Assembly (NCBI GenBank): GCA_043785105.1
Contig: JAYVXO010000250.1
Location: forward strand, 1-64,000
DNA length: 64,000 nucleotides
Source of the DNA: Fimbriiglobus sp043785105
GTDB taxonomy: Bacteria > Planctomycetota > Planctomycetia > Gemmatales > Gemmataceae
Direction of reading: 5' to 3'
The notes under the pieces were generated by a model that searched no databases, had not been told where the DNA came from, and saw only the letters and a program-made list of their open reading frames with translations. Position numbers and translations under genes: made by a program. Shown here piece by piece: positions 36,051 through 45,798 of the stretch. Position 1 is the first letter of the stretch. Every line of letters starts with the position of its first letter.

Positions 36051-38171
36051 ATGAAGGTGCTGTTCCTCAGCGCTGTGGTGCTGGCTGTGGTAGCGTATAT
36101 GACGCAAGACGCTGTCGCGGCGGACAAACGACCGATGCAGGTTGATGACCTCTTTAAGTTCAAACGCATCGCGGAGCCGCAAATTTCGCCAGACGGCAAA
36201 CACGTTGTTTACCAAGTCACAACGGTGAGTTTGGAAGCCAACAAATCTAGCACTGCTCTGTGGTTGGCTACGACGGACGGCAAAAATCCGCCGAAGCAAC
36301 TGACCAACCCCAACGGCAAAAAGGACACCCACCCGCGGTGGTCACCCGACGGGAAGTCCATCCTGTTCACCTCCACCCGAAGTGGTACCGGGCAATTGCA
36401 TCTGTTGCACCTCGACGGCGGGGAAGCGATCAAGATCACAGACATCAGCACGGGTGCCGATACGGGGATTTGGTCGCCGGACGGCAAGAAAATTGTGTTC
36501 GTCTCGGCAATCTATCCGGAATTCAGCGAACTGCCGTTTGCCGAGAGTAACAAGAAAAATGGCGACAAAGACAAAGCCATCGAAGAGAACCCGGTGAAGG
36601 CGAAGACCTTCACGAAGTTGTTCTACCGCCACTGGGACGAATACGTGGGCGACAAACGCCAGCATCTTTTCGTGATCGACGTTGACGGAACCAATTGCCA
36701 CGATGCCACCCCTGGCAACCGGGATGCTTACCCGACCAGTACCACGTTTAGCGTCGGGGACGACTTCACGTTCACACCGGATAGCAAGCACCTCGTCTTC
36801 ACGGCGGTGCCCGAAACGGGCGAATCGTGGGTGACGGATTACAACCTCTGCCGCGTAAGCCTGGACAATAAATCGACGAAATGGGAAACGCTGACGAGCA
36901 GCAACAAAGCGGCGGACGTGTTTCCGAAGTTCTCCCCGGATGGCAAAAGACTCGCGTGGCGTGCCCAGAAGAAAGCGGGGTACGAAGCGGACAAATGGGA
37001 CATTCTGGTCGTCGATTGCGCTGCGGACGGAAGTCTGCAAGGGTCGGCAACGAATGTCACGACCCATCGGGATTTGTCGGTCGGTGAATTCGCCTGGCGC
37101 AATCCTGGTAGTTTGGCATTCATTGCCGACACCAACGGGCAGAACATCATGTATTACACCTCGACCTCTTCTAAAAGCGAGATCACCCAAGAGCCACTCA
37201 ATAGCGGGTCCGCGAGTGGGCTGACCTATTCCAGTGATGGGAAAGCCTCGACCTTCCTTCACGTGTCGATGACCGCCCCAGGTGATGTCTGGGCGATGAG
37301 CACCGCCACCGGCACATTAACCGAAGTGAAGATCAGCAAGGACAATGATGCACTCCTAGCGGACCTGAACCGGACGAAGCCGGAAAATGTTAAAGTGAAG
37401 ATCGAAGATGGAACGATGCAAATGTGGATTCTGAAGCCGCCCGGCTTCGATGATAAGAAGAAATGGCCCGTGGTGTACCTCGTACACGGTGGCCCCCAAG
37501 GTGCGTGGGAGGATGCTTGGAGCAACCGCTGGAACCCGCAATTGTGGGCCGCCCAAGGCTACGTCGTCGCGCTACCCAATCCACGCGGAAGCACCGGCTT
37601 CGGCCAGAAGTATGTTGATGAAATCTCCGGCGATTGGGGTGGCAAGTGTTACCGCGATCTCGTGGCGGGTCTCGATTATGTGGAGAAGTTACCCTTCGTT
37701 GACAAGGACCGGATCGGCAGCGCGGGGGCGAGTTTTGGCGGGTACATGCAGAACTGGTTTGCGGTGAATGACATTGCGAAGCGGTTCAAGTGCCTCATCA
37801 CCCATTGCAGTGTGTGGAACTTTGAAAGCATGTGGGGGACGACCGACGAGTTGTGGTTCGACGAATGGGAACACCAAGGGTTGCCCTGGGAGAAACCCGG
37901 AAGTTATGCGGAGTTTAGCCCGCACAAAAAGGCCGCCAACCTTGGCAAGTTCAAAACCCCGATGCTGGTGATTCACAACGACTACGACTTCCGTTGTCCA
38001 ATCGGGCAAGGGCATGAACTGTTTACGGCACTCCAACGCCAAGGCGTGCCGTCACGATTTGTGAATTTCCCCGACGAAGGCCACTGGGTTCTCAAACCCA
38101 AAAACAGTCAACATTGGCATACCGAAGTGTTTGCGTGGTTGACAAAGTACGTGCCGCCCGGCGGCAAGTAA
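36051..38171 (+). CDS. S9 family peptidase (prolyl oligopeptidase / acylaminoacyl-peptidase type)
   Basis: 706 aa with a signal peptide (about 1-24, AVAADK). The N-terminal half is a TolB/WD40-like propeller with several 'SPDGK' blades (PQISPDGKHVVY, RWSPDGKSILF, IWSPDGKKIVF). The C-terminal alpha/beta hydrolase has YLVHGGPQG, Ser561 in GSAGASFGGYM, Asp about 644 in HNDYDFRCP and His about 677 in DEGHW, a complete triad. It should cleave short peptides after Pro or Ala, or remove acylated N-terminal residues, in the periplasm. It follows the giant pair by 77 bp but is not obviously linked. Confidence 0.94.
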   Translation: MKVLFLSAVVLAVVAYMTQDAVAADKRPMQVDDLFKFKRIAEPQISPDGKHVVYQVTTVSLEANKSSTALWLATTDGKNPPKQLTNPNGKKDTHPRWSPDGKSILFTSTRSGTGQLHLLHLDGGEAIKITDISTGADTGIWSPDGKKIVFVSAIYPEFSELPFAESNKKNGDKDKAIEENPVKAKTFTKLFYRHWDEYVGDKRQHLFVIDVDGTNCHDATPGNRDAYPTSTTFSVGDDFTFTPDSKHLVFTAVPETGESWVTDYNLCRVSLDNKSTKWETLTSSNKAADVFPKFSPDGKRLAWRAQKKAGYEADKWDILVVDCAADGSLQGSATNVTTHRDLSVGEFAWRNPGSLAFIADTNGQNIMYYTSTSSKSEITQEPLNSGSASGLTYSSDGKASTFLHVSMTAPGDVWAMSTATGTLTEVKISKDNDALLADLNRTKPENVKVKIEDGTMQMWILKPPGFDDKKKWPVVYLVHGGPQGAWEDAWSNRWNPQLWAAQGYVVALPNPRGSTGFGQKYVDEISGDWGGKCYRDLVAGLDYVEKLPFVDKDRIGSAGASFGGYMQNWFAVNDIAKRFKCLITHCSVWNFESMWGTTDELWFDEWEHQGLPWEKPGSYAEFSPHKKAANLGKFKTPMLVIHNDYDFRCPIGQGHELFTALQRQGVPSRFVNFPDEGHWVLKPKNSQHWHTEVFAWLTKYVPPGGK

Positions 38172-38287
38172 CCGCGTTCCGATGGATATTTCGTACAATT
38201 GTGTTGTGTAACTGTTGATGATGTTCAATCGCCACCCATGCCCGGCTCGTCCGGTGTCGTGGGTGTTTTCTTCGCTACGGAGATTTC

Positions 38288-39469
38288 GTGACTGTGTACG
38301 CAGCGGTTAACGACACTGGCGCTTTGTTTACGATCTTGGGCTTGTTGACGATCCCAGTGCTTGTGGCGATCAACGGGTTTTTCGTCGCTTCGGAATTTGC
38401 CCTCGTCGCCGTCCGAAAGACTCGGGTTCAAGAGCTCGTCAACGCCGGCACCCCGCGATCGACTTCCCTGCTGGAAGCCGTCGAACATCTTGATCGCAGC
38501 GTCGCGGCCGCACAGCTTGGGATCACGTTTGCGAGTTTAGCGCTGGGATTAGTCAGCGAACCGGCTATGCATGATTTGATCGCCCCACTTCTGTCATCCT
38601 TACCCGATTCCTGGCAAGGTCCAATTACACGAACGTTATCCGTCGTGCTGACTCTCGGAATGGTGACCTACTTGCACGTCGTGTTCGGGGAGCTAATGCC
38701 GAAGATCGCCGCGTTGCAATCGTCAGAACGGATTGGGTTGCTAGTAGCAAGACCAACAAATTTCTTTGCGAAAATGACCCGTCCCGTCCTTCGACTGATG
38801 AACGGTTCGAGTATGATTTTTTTGCGCTGGATCGGATTCAAATCGGATGTCCAGGGTGAAGGCGTTCACTCGATCAACGAGCTACAACTGCTGATCGAGG
38901 ACACGGAAGAAGCGGGGTTGATTGATGCGGAGTCCGCCGATTACCTCATGAACGTGTTTGCCCTATCGAACAAAAAGATTCACAACGTGATGGTGCCGTG
39001 GGACAAGGTTATGGCACTGGAAGTGAGCATGTCGCCTGAAAAAATCTTACAGGCGGTCCGCGATGGCTCCCATACGCGGATGCCGGTTTATGATAAAGAC
39101 CCGAACAACATTATTGGCATTGTCAACTCGAAAGATTTATTCTTCCTCTTCAGCCTCCGGGGGCTGGTGAACCTAGAAGACGCCCGGTACGAGCCGCAAT
39201 TTCTTGACCCCGATGAAAGTGTTGCCAACGCCCTGCGACTGTTCCGTAAATCCAAACATCCGATGGCAATCATCCGCGATCGAGCCGCGAAAATCGTGGG
39301 GATTTTGACGCTAGAAGACGTGCTGGAAGAGATTATCGGTGATATCGAAGACGAACACGACGACCCCGGACGACGACGGGCTTTGATGGCCAAGTCGGTT
39401 CGCAGAACGGGGGGTGGCTTCACGAAATTGCCACCCAACGTCCCACGGAGTCCCAAACCGGGGCGATAA
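38288..39469 (+). CDS. CNNM/CorC-HlyC family protein (DUF21 plus CBS pair)
   Basis: 393 aa from the GTG at 38288, with GGAG 6 bp before it. The DUF21 domain with about four membrane helices (about 10-190) includes NGFFVASEFALVAVRKTRV and HVVFGELMPK. A CBS-domain pair (about 215-350) contains TRMPVYDKDPNNIIGIVNSKDL and EDVLEEIIGDIEDEHD. Such proteins are linked to Mg or other metal-ion efflux or to membrane integrity. The usual C-terminal CorC_HlyC domain is missing: about 35 residues of basic tail follow the CBS pair. It converges with the LptF/G-like gene with only 4 bp between stops. Confidence 0.9.
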   Translation: MTVYAAVNDTGALFTILGLLTIPVLVAINGFFVASEFALVAVRKTRVQELVNAGTPRSTSLLEAVEHLDRSVAAAQLGITFASLALGLVSEPAMHDLIAPLLSSLPDSWQGPITRTLSVVLTLGMVTYLHVVFGELMPKIAALQSSERIGLLVARPTNFFAKMTRPVLRLMNGSSMIFLRWIGFKSDVQGEGVHSINELQLLIEDTEEAGLIDAESADYLMNVFALSNKKIHNVMVPWDKVMALEVSMSPEKILQAVRDGSHTRMPVYDKDPNNIIGIVNSKDLFFLFSLRGLVNLEDARYEPQFLDPDESVANALRLFRKSKHPMAIIRDRAAKIVGILTLEDVLEEIIGDIEDEHDDPGRRRALMAKSVRRTGGGFTKLPPNVPRSPKPGR

Positions 39470-39473
39470 ACCA

Positions 39474-40712
39474 CTACCGTTTAATTAACCGAAATATCAA
39501 GATCACGGCTAGGGTGCCGACTATTGCATTGGCACCCCAAACGCCCACAATCATTGGCACCTTACCATCTTTCGCCATTCCACCGCCTGATAGGAGAAGC
39601 GGAAAATACGTGAAGACCGTCGGTAAGAAGCAGATCACAAATGTACTGAGGTAATCACTCCGGTTGAACCAAATGCCGACGGGACAACCAATCAACGCAA
39701 AGATTAAGCAACTGGCGGACAGTGCAGGACGGATATGAAACTCATACTGTGCCCCCCGTAAATTTCGGGTGGCGTCATTGATTTTGTTGTTGTAATCTTG
39801 AACATGATACTCATGCAGTTTGGCATGATTCGGGTTGAGGTCATTTTCTGCCGCTTTCTGCGCTTCTTTCTTTTTCTCACCGAGTTCGAGTCGATTGTTG
39901 GTGAGTCCATCAATCCGATAATAGAGAACATCCCAATCCAGTGCCATGGGTCGAGAGCCAATTTGCTTTCCGGAGAACCATTCCTGAAGATCAATTTCAA
40001 TCGGCTGGGTACCTTCACTCTCGGCAAAAACCCCTTTGTCGGCAACGGCCCATCGGCTCGCATCAATTCTTAACGTTTTTTTTTCGACATCGACAATCAG
40101 GCGGGCTTCCCGTGTCCGCGCTACGTAGTCATATTCGGACTGGGGGCCGAGTCCTTCGACGATTCGCACACCGGATTTGCGTTTGATGACCACGTCAATT
40201 AACCGCAGACCTTGTACATCGCGTACATACAGCGAATAGGGTGATTTCAATTCTCGCAAACACCGTTCTCGTTTCAACATGCTGTAGAGAACGGCTTCCG
40301 GGTCTTTCAAGACTTCTTCTTGAAGCAACACTTGGGTTCGGGGGATCAATGAATAACTAATGCCTGCTGTAGTCACCATTGCGAGAGACCCCAGCAAGAA
40401 TGCCGGGAACAAGATGGTCAAAATATCCACCCCGGCCGCCTTCATGGCAACAACTTCGTTGTCTGTTGAGACACGACCGTAAACGACACACGATGCAAAA
40501 AGTGTTGTAGCGGGAATCGTGTACGGCAGGGTGCTCGGTATCAATAACGGTATGATTTGTAAAATTTGCGCCGGTGACAACCCACTCTGGGAGGCTTGTT
40601 GAATCAACCCGCCAATGAGAAACAACCCGGTCAAACCCAACAACGCCAACGTAAAGACGCGAAGAAGTTCCCAGAAGATCATCCGGTGTAATGTTGTGAA
40701 ACCGGGGATCAT
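39474..40712 (-). CDS. LptF/LptG family permease (YjgP/YjgQ)
   Basis: 412 aa. Membrane helices lie near the N-terminus (about 15-120, including LPYTIPATTLFASCVVYGRVSTDNEVVAMKAAG, the family hallmark) and at the C-terminus (about 320-410). The central soluble beta-jellyroll carries a KKKEAQKAAEND insert. LptF/LptG carry LPS from the inner membrane to LptC/A with LptB. Only one permease is present here; its partner is elsewhere or it works as a homodimer. It is encoded 49 bp after the AsmA-like giant, a second lipid-transport protein, so co-expression is likely. Confidence 0.9.
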   Translation of the reverse strand: MIPGFTTLHRMIFWELLRVFTLALLGLTGLFLIGGLIQQASQSGLSPAQILQIIPLLIPSTLPYTIPATTLFASCVVYGRVSTDNEVVAMKAAGVDILTILFPAFLLGSLAMVTTAGISYSLIPRTQVLLQEEVLKDPEAVLYSMLKRERCLRELKSPYSLYVRDVQGLRLIDVVIKRKSGVRIVEGLGPQSEYDYVARTREARLIVDVEKKTLRIDASRWAVADKGVFAESEGTQPIEIDLQEWFSGKQIGSRPMALDWDVLYYRIDGLTNNRLELGEKKKEAQKAAENDLNPNHAKLHEYHVQDYNNKINDATRNLRGAQYEFHIRPALSASCLIFALIGCPVGIWFNRSDYLSTFVICFLPTVFTYFPLLLSGGGMAKDGKVPMIVGVWGANAIVGTLAVILIFRLIKR

Positions 40713-40761
40713 TGTCGCTCCAAAGTTTGCTGCGGATTCATGACACTCGATACAACAATGC

Positions 40762-43700
40762 TTATCGCGGTCCGGTTGCCCGATACGTGGGTGGCGGTGG
40801 TATCGGAGTCGTTGGCCCCAGTCGATTTCGCAACCGTTCCGCGACCAGTTTCATCGGCTCCGTCACGGCAGGCAACATGTGTGGGCGATACTCCATCGCT
40901 CCGTTCGGCTTCTTCACCATTTCGATCTTAAACAGATTTCCACTCAGGAACGATGTCACATCACCAAACGGTGTCGTCAACCATCGCTTCAAGGCTTGTG
41001 ACCAAATTGTATAAAACTCGAACCGGACATCCTCCGCTTTCGTGTCCAATTCCCCGGAGCCGCCGAGACTGACCGCTGTGCCAATCAAGTCGAGTTGGTT
41101 GACTCGCACCCGATCGCCGTACAAGTCGAACACGGCATGGGCTTCTTCAAACGCGGTTTGGTCCGGGGCTTGCAATTTCAACAGTTTCAACAGTGGCAGC
41201 AACACGGGCAAGTTGTACATCCGTCCGTTCGGCACATCAATTTGCCCCGCGCCAGTCAGGACATAGAGTCCGGACTTGGCATCTTGGACGTTTTCCAACA
41301 ACAACTTACCTTGGGCTAACCCCCGAAGTTCAGCGCCGGTTCCCAGTTTACAGTTGGTCGCTAATTCATCGAGTCGGACACCCGCCGCCGTCAGCCACAC
41401 TTTGTACCGGATCGTGTTCTCGAAAGCGACTCGTGCTTCGCCGCCGATCGTGCCTTGATAGAGGTTCGCCGACAGGTCCGGGAACTCCAAGACAGGCACG
41501 GTGTAATAACCGGGCCGCACAACGTCCGGTTGTTGGGGGCGAACGCGATACGTCATCTTCACATTGGTGAGCGGCTGTTTCGCAACGCTAGCCCGGTCGA
41601 ACCACGCATTCCCCAGAATTGCCCCGAGGTGCGTCCCCTCGTACTTGCCGACCGATGCGATTGATCCGTGTACGTCTTGCCAATCAATCCCGGTGTCCAG
41701 GCTCACACCGAGAAGTCGTAATTCCGCATTCCAGTACAGAATCGGATCGGCTGGTGTCGGTGCTTGCGCACGGCTCACACGGTTAGGGTGTTGCAGCGGC
41801 ATACGCTGGCTGACCAAACTGCCTGGGCCATTTGTAGGGCCATTTCCAGGTGACGACTGCGACGGCATTTTCACCACCAGATGCCGCACGTTCAGATCCA
41901 TTGGCCCGTGGATGTTCAGTTCTTTGATTCCCTCGCGGGCTTTGGCAGGCAAGGCGTTCATGAGTGCCGAATCCAGCACGAACGGTCGCATCGAGATGCC
42001 GCCCAGGTTCGCCCAAACTTCGCTTTCCGTCCCGAAACGGATTTCGGCTGCGTTCAGTGCAAGCTGGCTGGCACCATGTTTGGCCGTGAACCACCCGAGA
42101 TCAATTTTGCCCTGTGCGTATCGTAACACGCCCGCCAACTCGTCCAGATCGTAGGGGAAGAATTCGGGCGTGACCGACGGCCCTTTGAAGTTGACAGTCA
42201 GTTTCAAATCCGCCGCCGCATTGAACGGTGGCTCGCCGGGCAGGGCGTTCGTCGTCACGGGGACAACTAACCGGCTGGGGTCATTACTCAGGAGTGCCGT
42301 TGCGGTTGGAATTGGGGTGCCACGTTCGATGATCTCGACATCGGCACCAAACGTAATCTGTCCCCGTGGTGCAAGCGTCTGCCAAGCATTACCAACTTTC
42401 AACGTGGCAAGCGCCGTCCTGAAGTCGTCATCAAGTGGTAGATTTTCGCCTTGCAAATGCAGGGTCAACTTGCGGTCGTCCGTTCCCGGCAGCGGTTCAT
42501 CGTCGCCATTCACCCAAAGCCGTCCGTTCGCGTGAACCGCTTCAAAATCGCGCAGTTCGACACGGTCGGTGTCCAGGATTGGACCTACCGGCATACCCGG
42601 ACGTAGCGGTCGATCCGGCGCCACGGCGGCGACTCGAATGAAGATACGGCCACGGATTTTCGACAGCGAATACGGGAAGTGGGTGTAGTTGATCGTGCCA
42701 TCATAGAGCCGGATTCGGAAGGTGTTTTCGCAGCGGTTCACGTCTTGCGGTTGGCGAATTTCGACGACGAAATCCCCACGCCCGTTCGCCTGCAACTTCC
42801 CCAGCGATGTGGCGTACTTCGGTGGCATCGCGGCGATGAGTTTTTGATCTATCGGAAAATCCACCCCGGAGAGCTTCAAGTCAATCAACGGGTCTTGTCC
42901 CTCGGCCCCAATTCGCCCGGTCAATTCCACTCGCCGATTCGCCGCGCTCCCAGACATCTGAACGCGGAATTCATCTTTGCCGTCCACCGTGGCAATTTTT
43001 TTGACCGAACCGTTCAGTTCTTGCACCGGGTACTTAAACTTCTCGTACACGATGGCCAGCCGGTTCGGCCGGACCTCGACTTCTTGCTTCAAACCATTGG
43101 GCGTCCGAGACAGAATGATACCCAGGTCGATTGTCCCGGTCGGACTAAACATGGTTCGGGCACGGTTCGCTCGTTTGGGTAATTTCGCAAACAATTCGTC
43201 ATCCAGCGGCAACTCATGAACCTGAATGTTGAGTCGATCCAGCTTGTCTTCGATTACATCCCAAAAACTCGGCGTAGATTCGGCAGCACGGACTGTTGCG
43301 GGAAGGGGTTGCGGCACCGTGACTGTCGGAGTCACGATCACCTGTTGTGAACCAGCACCCGAAAGTTGGGGTACGATCAGCGGTTTTGTTTCCAGACTCA
43401 GATCAATGCTCGCTTTGCCGAACCGTGCGGTCCCTTTTTCCACCGTGAGCTTGTTGTCTTTGAATTGCACAACAGCCGCGATGTGTTCCAGTGGCCAAGG
43501 CAGCGCGGCATCTTCGTACCGCCCCTCACGGACTTCCACTTTTAGGTCGTACTTCAATGGCATGGCGGGGTCGATTTTCAGATCCGCTTTGATGCCAACG
43601 TGGGCAGTGAATTGGGACAGGTGGTCCCCGGCAGCGGGGTGCAGTTTGGCGAACGCTGGTGCCAAATCTGGGGTCAAGGCCAAATCCGCAACTTCGATTC

Positions 43701-44421
43701 GCACCGATGCCGTCTGATCAAGCCGGTTGACCTTCGCGGACACCGTCATCGGCACAGTCAGTCCACCGGGGTGTCCGTTGATCGACGGCGCCACTGTGAA
43801 CTGGCCTTCGATTTTCAGCAACGAAACGGGGTCGTTCAGCAGGTTGAGTTTCGCGTTCGCAATCACAATCGGTGGAAATCCATCCGGCCGTTCATCGGCA
43901 ATGTTGACAGTCGCATTCCGCACTAACAGCGTAGGCACTGGATTCATGGACGATTCGGGGCGTGCCGAAACCGGCAGATTCCACGTCCCATCGGCACGCC
44001 GAGAAATGCGGATTGTCGGGTCGTCCAATTCAATTTTGCGGATGACGAGTTGGCCGCGAATGAGTTGTTCTTTGTCGTGGGAAATGGTCGCCGCGGGTGC
44101 GACGAAAAACGGCTGCGATTCACCCTTGTGCGTGAGCGTCAGGTTCGTGATGGAAATTCCACCGAGCAGGCGCAGGTTCGCCGATTCGACTTGAACGTCC
44201 ACGCCCGGCATCTGGTCGCGCAACACCGTAATGAGCGCATCCCGAACCCGGTCCGGACTAACCCAGTCTTGCATGACCCAAATGCCGCTAATGACCCCCG
44301 CGATTCCCGCAAGGATCAGGCCGCGAATCAGCCAACTCCGCAAAAGTCCCATCCGTGCCATCCGTGGCCGCCAGGAACCGAACATCAGCAGAGCTATGAG
44401 CAAGCCCCGCCACCGCAACAA
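40762..44421 (-). CDS. AsmA/TamB-like giant envelope protein
   Basis: 1219 aa from the first Met; Met21 or Met24 just before GLLRSWLIRGLILAG would be a better signal-anchor start. A single N-terminal transmembrane helix (about 30-50) is followed by about 1150 residues rich in beta strands. AsmA-like stretches occur at the start (LITVLRDQMPGVDVQVESANLRLLGG) and end (LLKLLKLQAPDQTAFEEAHAVF, LDLIGTAVSLGGSGEL). Members of this superfamily (AsmA, TamB, YhdP) form long hydrophobic grooves bridging inner and outer membranes for phospholipids. The adjacent LptF/G-type permease supports a lipid-transport role. Confidence 0.85.
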   Translation of the reverse strand: MLRWRGLLIALLMFGSWRPRMARMGLLRSWLIRGLILAGIAGVISGIWVMQDWVSPDRVRDALITVLRDQMPGVDVQVESANLRLLGGISITNLTLTHKGESQPFFVAPAATISHDKEQLIRGQLVIRKIELDDPTIRISRRADGTWNLPVSARPESSMNPVPTLLVRNATVNIADERPDGFPPIVIANAKLNLLNDPVSLLKIEGQFTVAPSINGHPGGLTVPMTVSAKVNRLDQTASVRIEVADLALTPDLAPAFAKLHPAAGDHLSQFTAHVGIKADLKIDPAMPLKYDLKVEVREGRYEDAALPWPLEHIAAVVQFKDNKLTVEKGTARFGKASIDLSLETKPLIVPQLSGAGSQQVIVTPTVTVPQPLPATVRAAESTPSFWDVIEDKLDRLNIQVHELPLDDELFAKLPKRANRARTMFSPTGTIDLGIILSRTPNGLKQEVEVRPNRLAIVYEKFKYPVQELNGSVKKIATVDGKDEFRVQMSGSAANRRVELTGRIGAEGQDPLIDLKLSGVDFPIDQKLIAAMPPKYATSLGKLQANGRGDFVVEIRQPQDVNRCENTFRIRLYDGTINYTHFPYSLSKIRGRIFIRVAAVAPDRPLRPGMPVGPILDTDRVELRDFEAVHANGRLWVNGDDEPLPGTDDRKLTLHLQGENLPLDDDFRTALATLKVGNAWQTLAPRGQITFGADVEIIERGTPIPTATALLSNDPSRLVVPVTTNALPGEPPFNAAADLKLTVNFKGPSVTPEFFPYDLDELAGVLRYAQGKIDLGWFTAKHGASQLALNAAEIRFGTESEVWANLGGISMRPFVLDSALMNALPAKAREGIKELNIHGPMDLNVRHLVVKMPSQSSPGNGPTNGPGSLVSQRMPLQHPNRVSRAQAPTPADPILYWNAELRLLGVSLDTGIDWQDVHGSIASVGKYEGTHLGAILGNAWFDRASVAKQPLTNVKMTYRVRPQQPDVVRPGYYTVPVLEFPDLSANLYQGTIGGEARVAFENTIRYKVWLTAAGVRLDELATNCKLGTGAELRGLAQGKLLLENVQDAKSGLYVLTGAGQIDVPNGRMYNLPVLLPLLKLLKLQAPDQTAFEEAHAVFDLYGDRVRVNQLDLIGTAVSLGGSGELDTKAEDVRFEFYTIWSQALKRWLTTPFGDVTSFLSGNLFKIEMVKKPNGAMEYRPHMLPAVTEPMKLVAERLRNRLGPTTPIPPPPTYRATGPR

Positions 44422-44539
44422 AACAAGTCTCTCAACCTGCCGAGTGCGGCGGGATAATACGGTGGGGTTGGAATCTGGTCAATTGCGAACGCCGGAGTGA
44501 ATTGGGCGTCGGTTAAACCGCGTTGTATTCAACTCAGGC

Positions 44540-45745
44540 TTACTTCGCCGCGTGGACCAGCAGTTCGGCGGCGCGATCGACTTCGGCTTCGGTAGTGTCG
44601 CGTCCGACGGTTAAGCGTACCGCGCCGATGGACTCGGTCGGCGGAATTCGCATCGCGCACAACACCGCCGATGGCGTGAACTGCGTTCCGTGTTTGGTTT
44701 CGTGGCAGGCGGCACCGTTGGAGGCGGCGATTTCGGGGACTTTGGCGAGCAGTTGCGGCCCGACGTGGCCGTGGAAATTGACGTTCAGGGTGTTCGGCAA
44801 TCGAAGTTCCGGGTGGCCGTTCAATGAGATTTTCCCCGGCAAGCCGTCGAGCAGTTTCTGATACAGCCGATCGCGGAGTTGCTTCAACTTTTCCGTTGCG
44901 GTGGGCAATCTTTCACGTGCCAGTTCCGCAGCCACACCTAACCCGACGATGTAGGGCGTGTTCTCCGTTCCGGCACGCCGTCCGCTCTCGTGGCTGGCTC
45001 CGTGAATTAGCGGTTCCAACTTCACACCGCGACGAATGTACAACGCACCGATGCCCTTCGGGGCGTAAAGTTTGTGCCCGGCGATGGTCAACAAATCGAC
45101 GCCGAGTTCCTTGACGTTCACCGCGACTTTACCCAGCGATTGCGCACAATCGGTGTGGATCAGCGTGGGCAACCGGGACTGGCGGACCACGTCAACAATC
45201 TCGCGGATCGGCATCAGCGTGCCGGTTTCGTTGTTGGAGTGCATCACGGAGACGATGCGGCGTGACGTGCCGAAACTCGATGCGCGAAACGCCTTCAGAT
45301 CGGGCAACCCATATTGATCGACTTCCACGCGAGTCACACTCGCACCGAGGCGGCGAAGGTAGTCAACGGTGTGTAGCGTGGCCGGGTGTTCCACGGTTGT
45401 GGTGATGATGTGACACCGATCCGGCGTGATGGATTCCGTACCAAAATTCCGGAACCATTCCCGCCAAGTGCGCGACGCCGGACGGGCAATCTGGCAAGCC
45501 CCCATGATCGCGTGATTGGTCGCCTCCGTACCACCGCCCGTAAACACGATTTCGTCCGGCTCCGCACCAATTAAAGCTGCGACTTGCCCGCGTGCCTTTT
45601 CAATCGCCGCATTGGCAACCCGACCGAACGAATGTGTACTGGATGGGTTCCCAAAGTCCTCCCGCAACGACTGTGCGATTGCATCCGCAACCACTGGGTC
45701 AACTGGCGTCGTGGCGTTGTAATCGAGATAGATGGGGTTGGGCAT
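44540..45745 (-). CDS. Cysteine desulfurase (IscS/NifS family)
   Basis: 401 aa from MPNPIYLDYNATTP (45745); ATGs at 45757 and 45754 are close alternatives. PLP-binding Lys225 is in TIAGHKLYAPKG; catalytic Cys347 is in NGAACHE; SNNETGT and HTDCAQSLGK are further family motifs. It removes sulfur from cysteine as a persulfide for Fe-S clusters, tRNA thiolation or cofactors. The active loop resembles the NifS/IscS group rather than SufS. It is far from hscA-iscX and no iscU is nearby, so pathway assignment is open. It follows the patatin gene after about 50 bp. Confidence 0.93.
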   Translation of the reverse strand: MPNPIYLDYNATTPVDPVVADAIAQSLREDFGNPSSTHSFGRVANAAIEKARGQVAALIGAEPDEIVFTGGGTEATNHAIMGACQIARPASRTWREWFRNFGTESITPDRCHIITTTVEHPATLHTVDYLRRLGASVTRVEVDQYGLPDLKAFRASSFGTSRRIVSVMHSNNETGTLMPIREIVDVVRQSRLPTLIHTDCAQSLGKVAVNVKELGVDLLTIAGHKLYAPKGIGALYIRRGVKLEPLIHGASHESGRRAGTENTPYIVGLGVAAELARERLPTATEKLKQLRDRLYQKLLDGLPGKISLNGHPELRLPNTLNVNFHGHVGPQLLAKVPEIAASNGAACHETKHGTQFTPSAVLCAMRIPPTESIGAVRLTVGRDTTEAEVDRAAELLVHAAK

Positions 45746-45798
45746 GGCATTCATCATCTTATCTACCCACTATCCACTATCCACTCACCACTATTTGC

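Noticed and set aside
36342..37262. 306-residue minus-strand ORF opposite the S9 peptidase
   Set aside because: A mirror of a clear peptidase reading frame, with no domain of its own.
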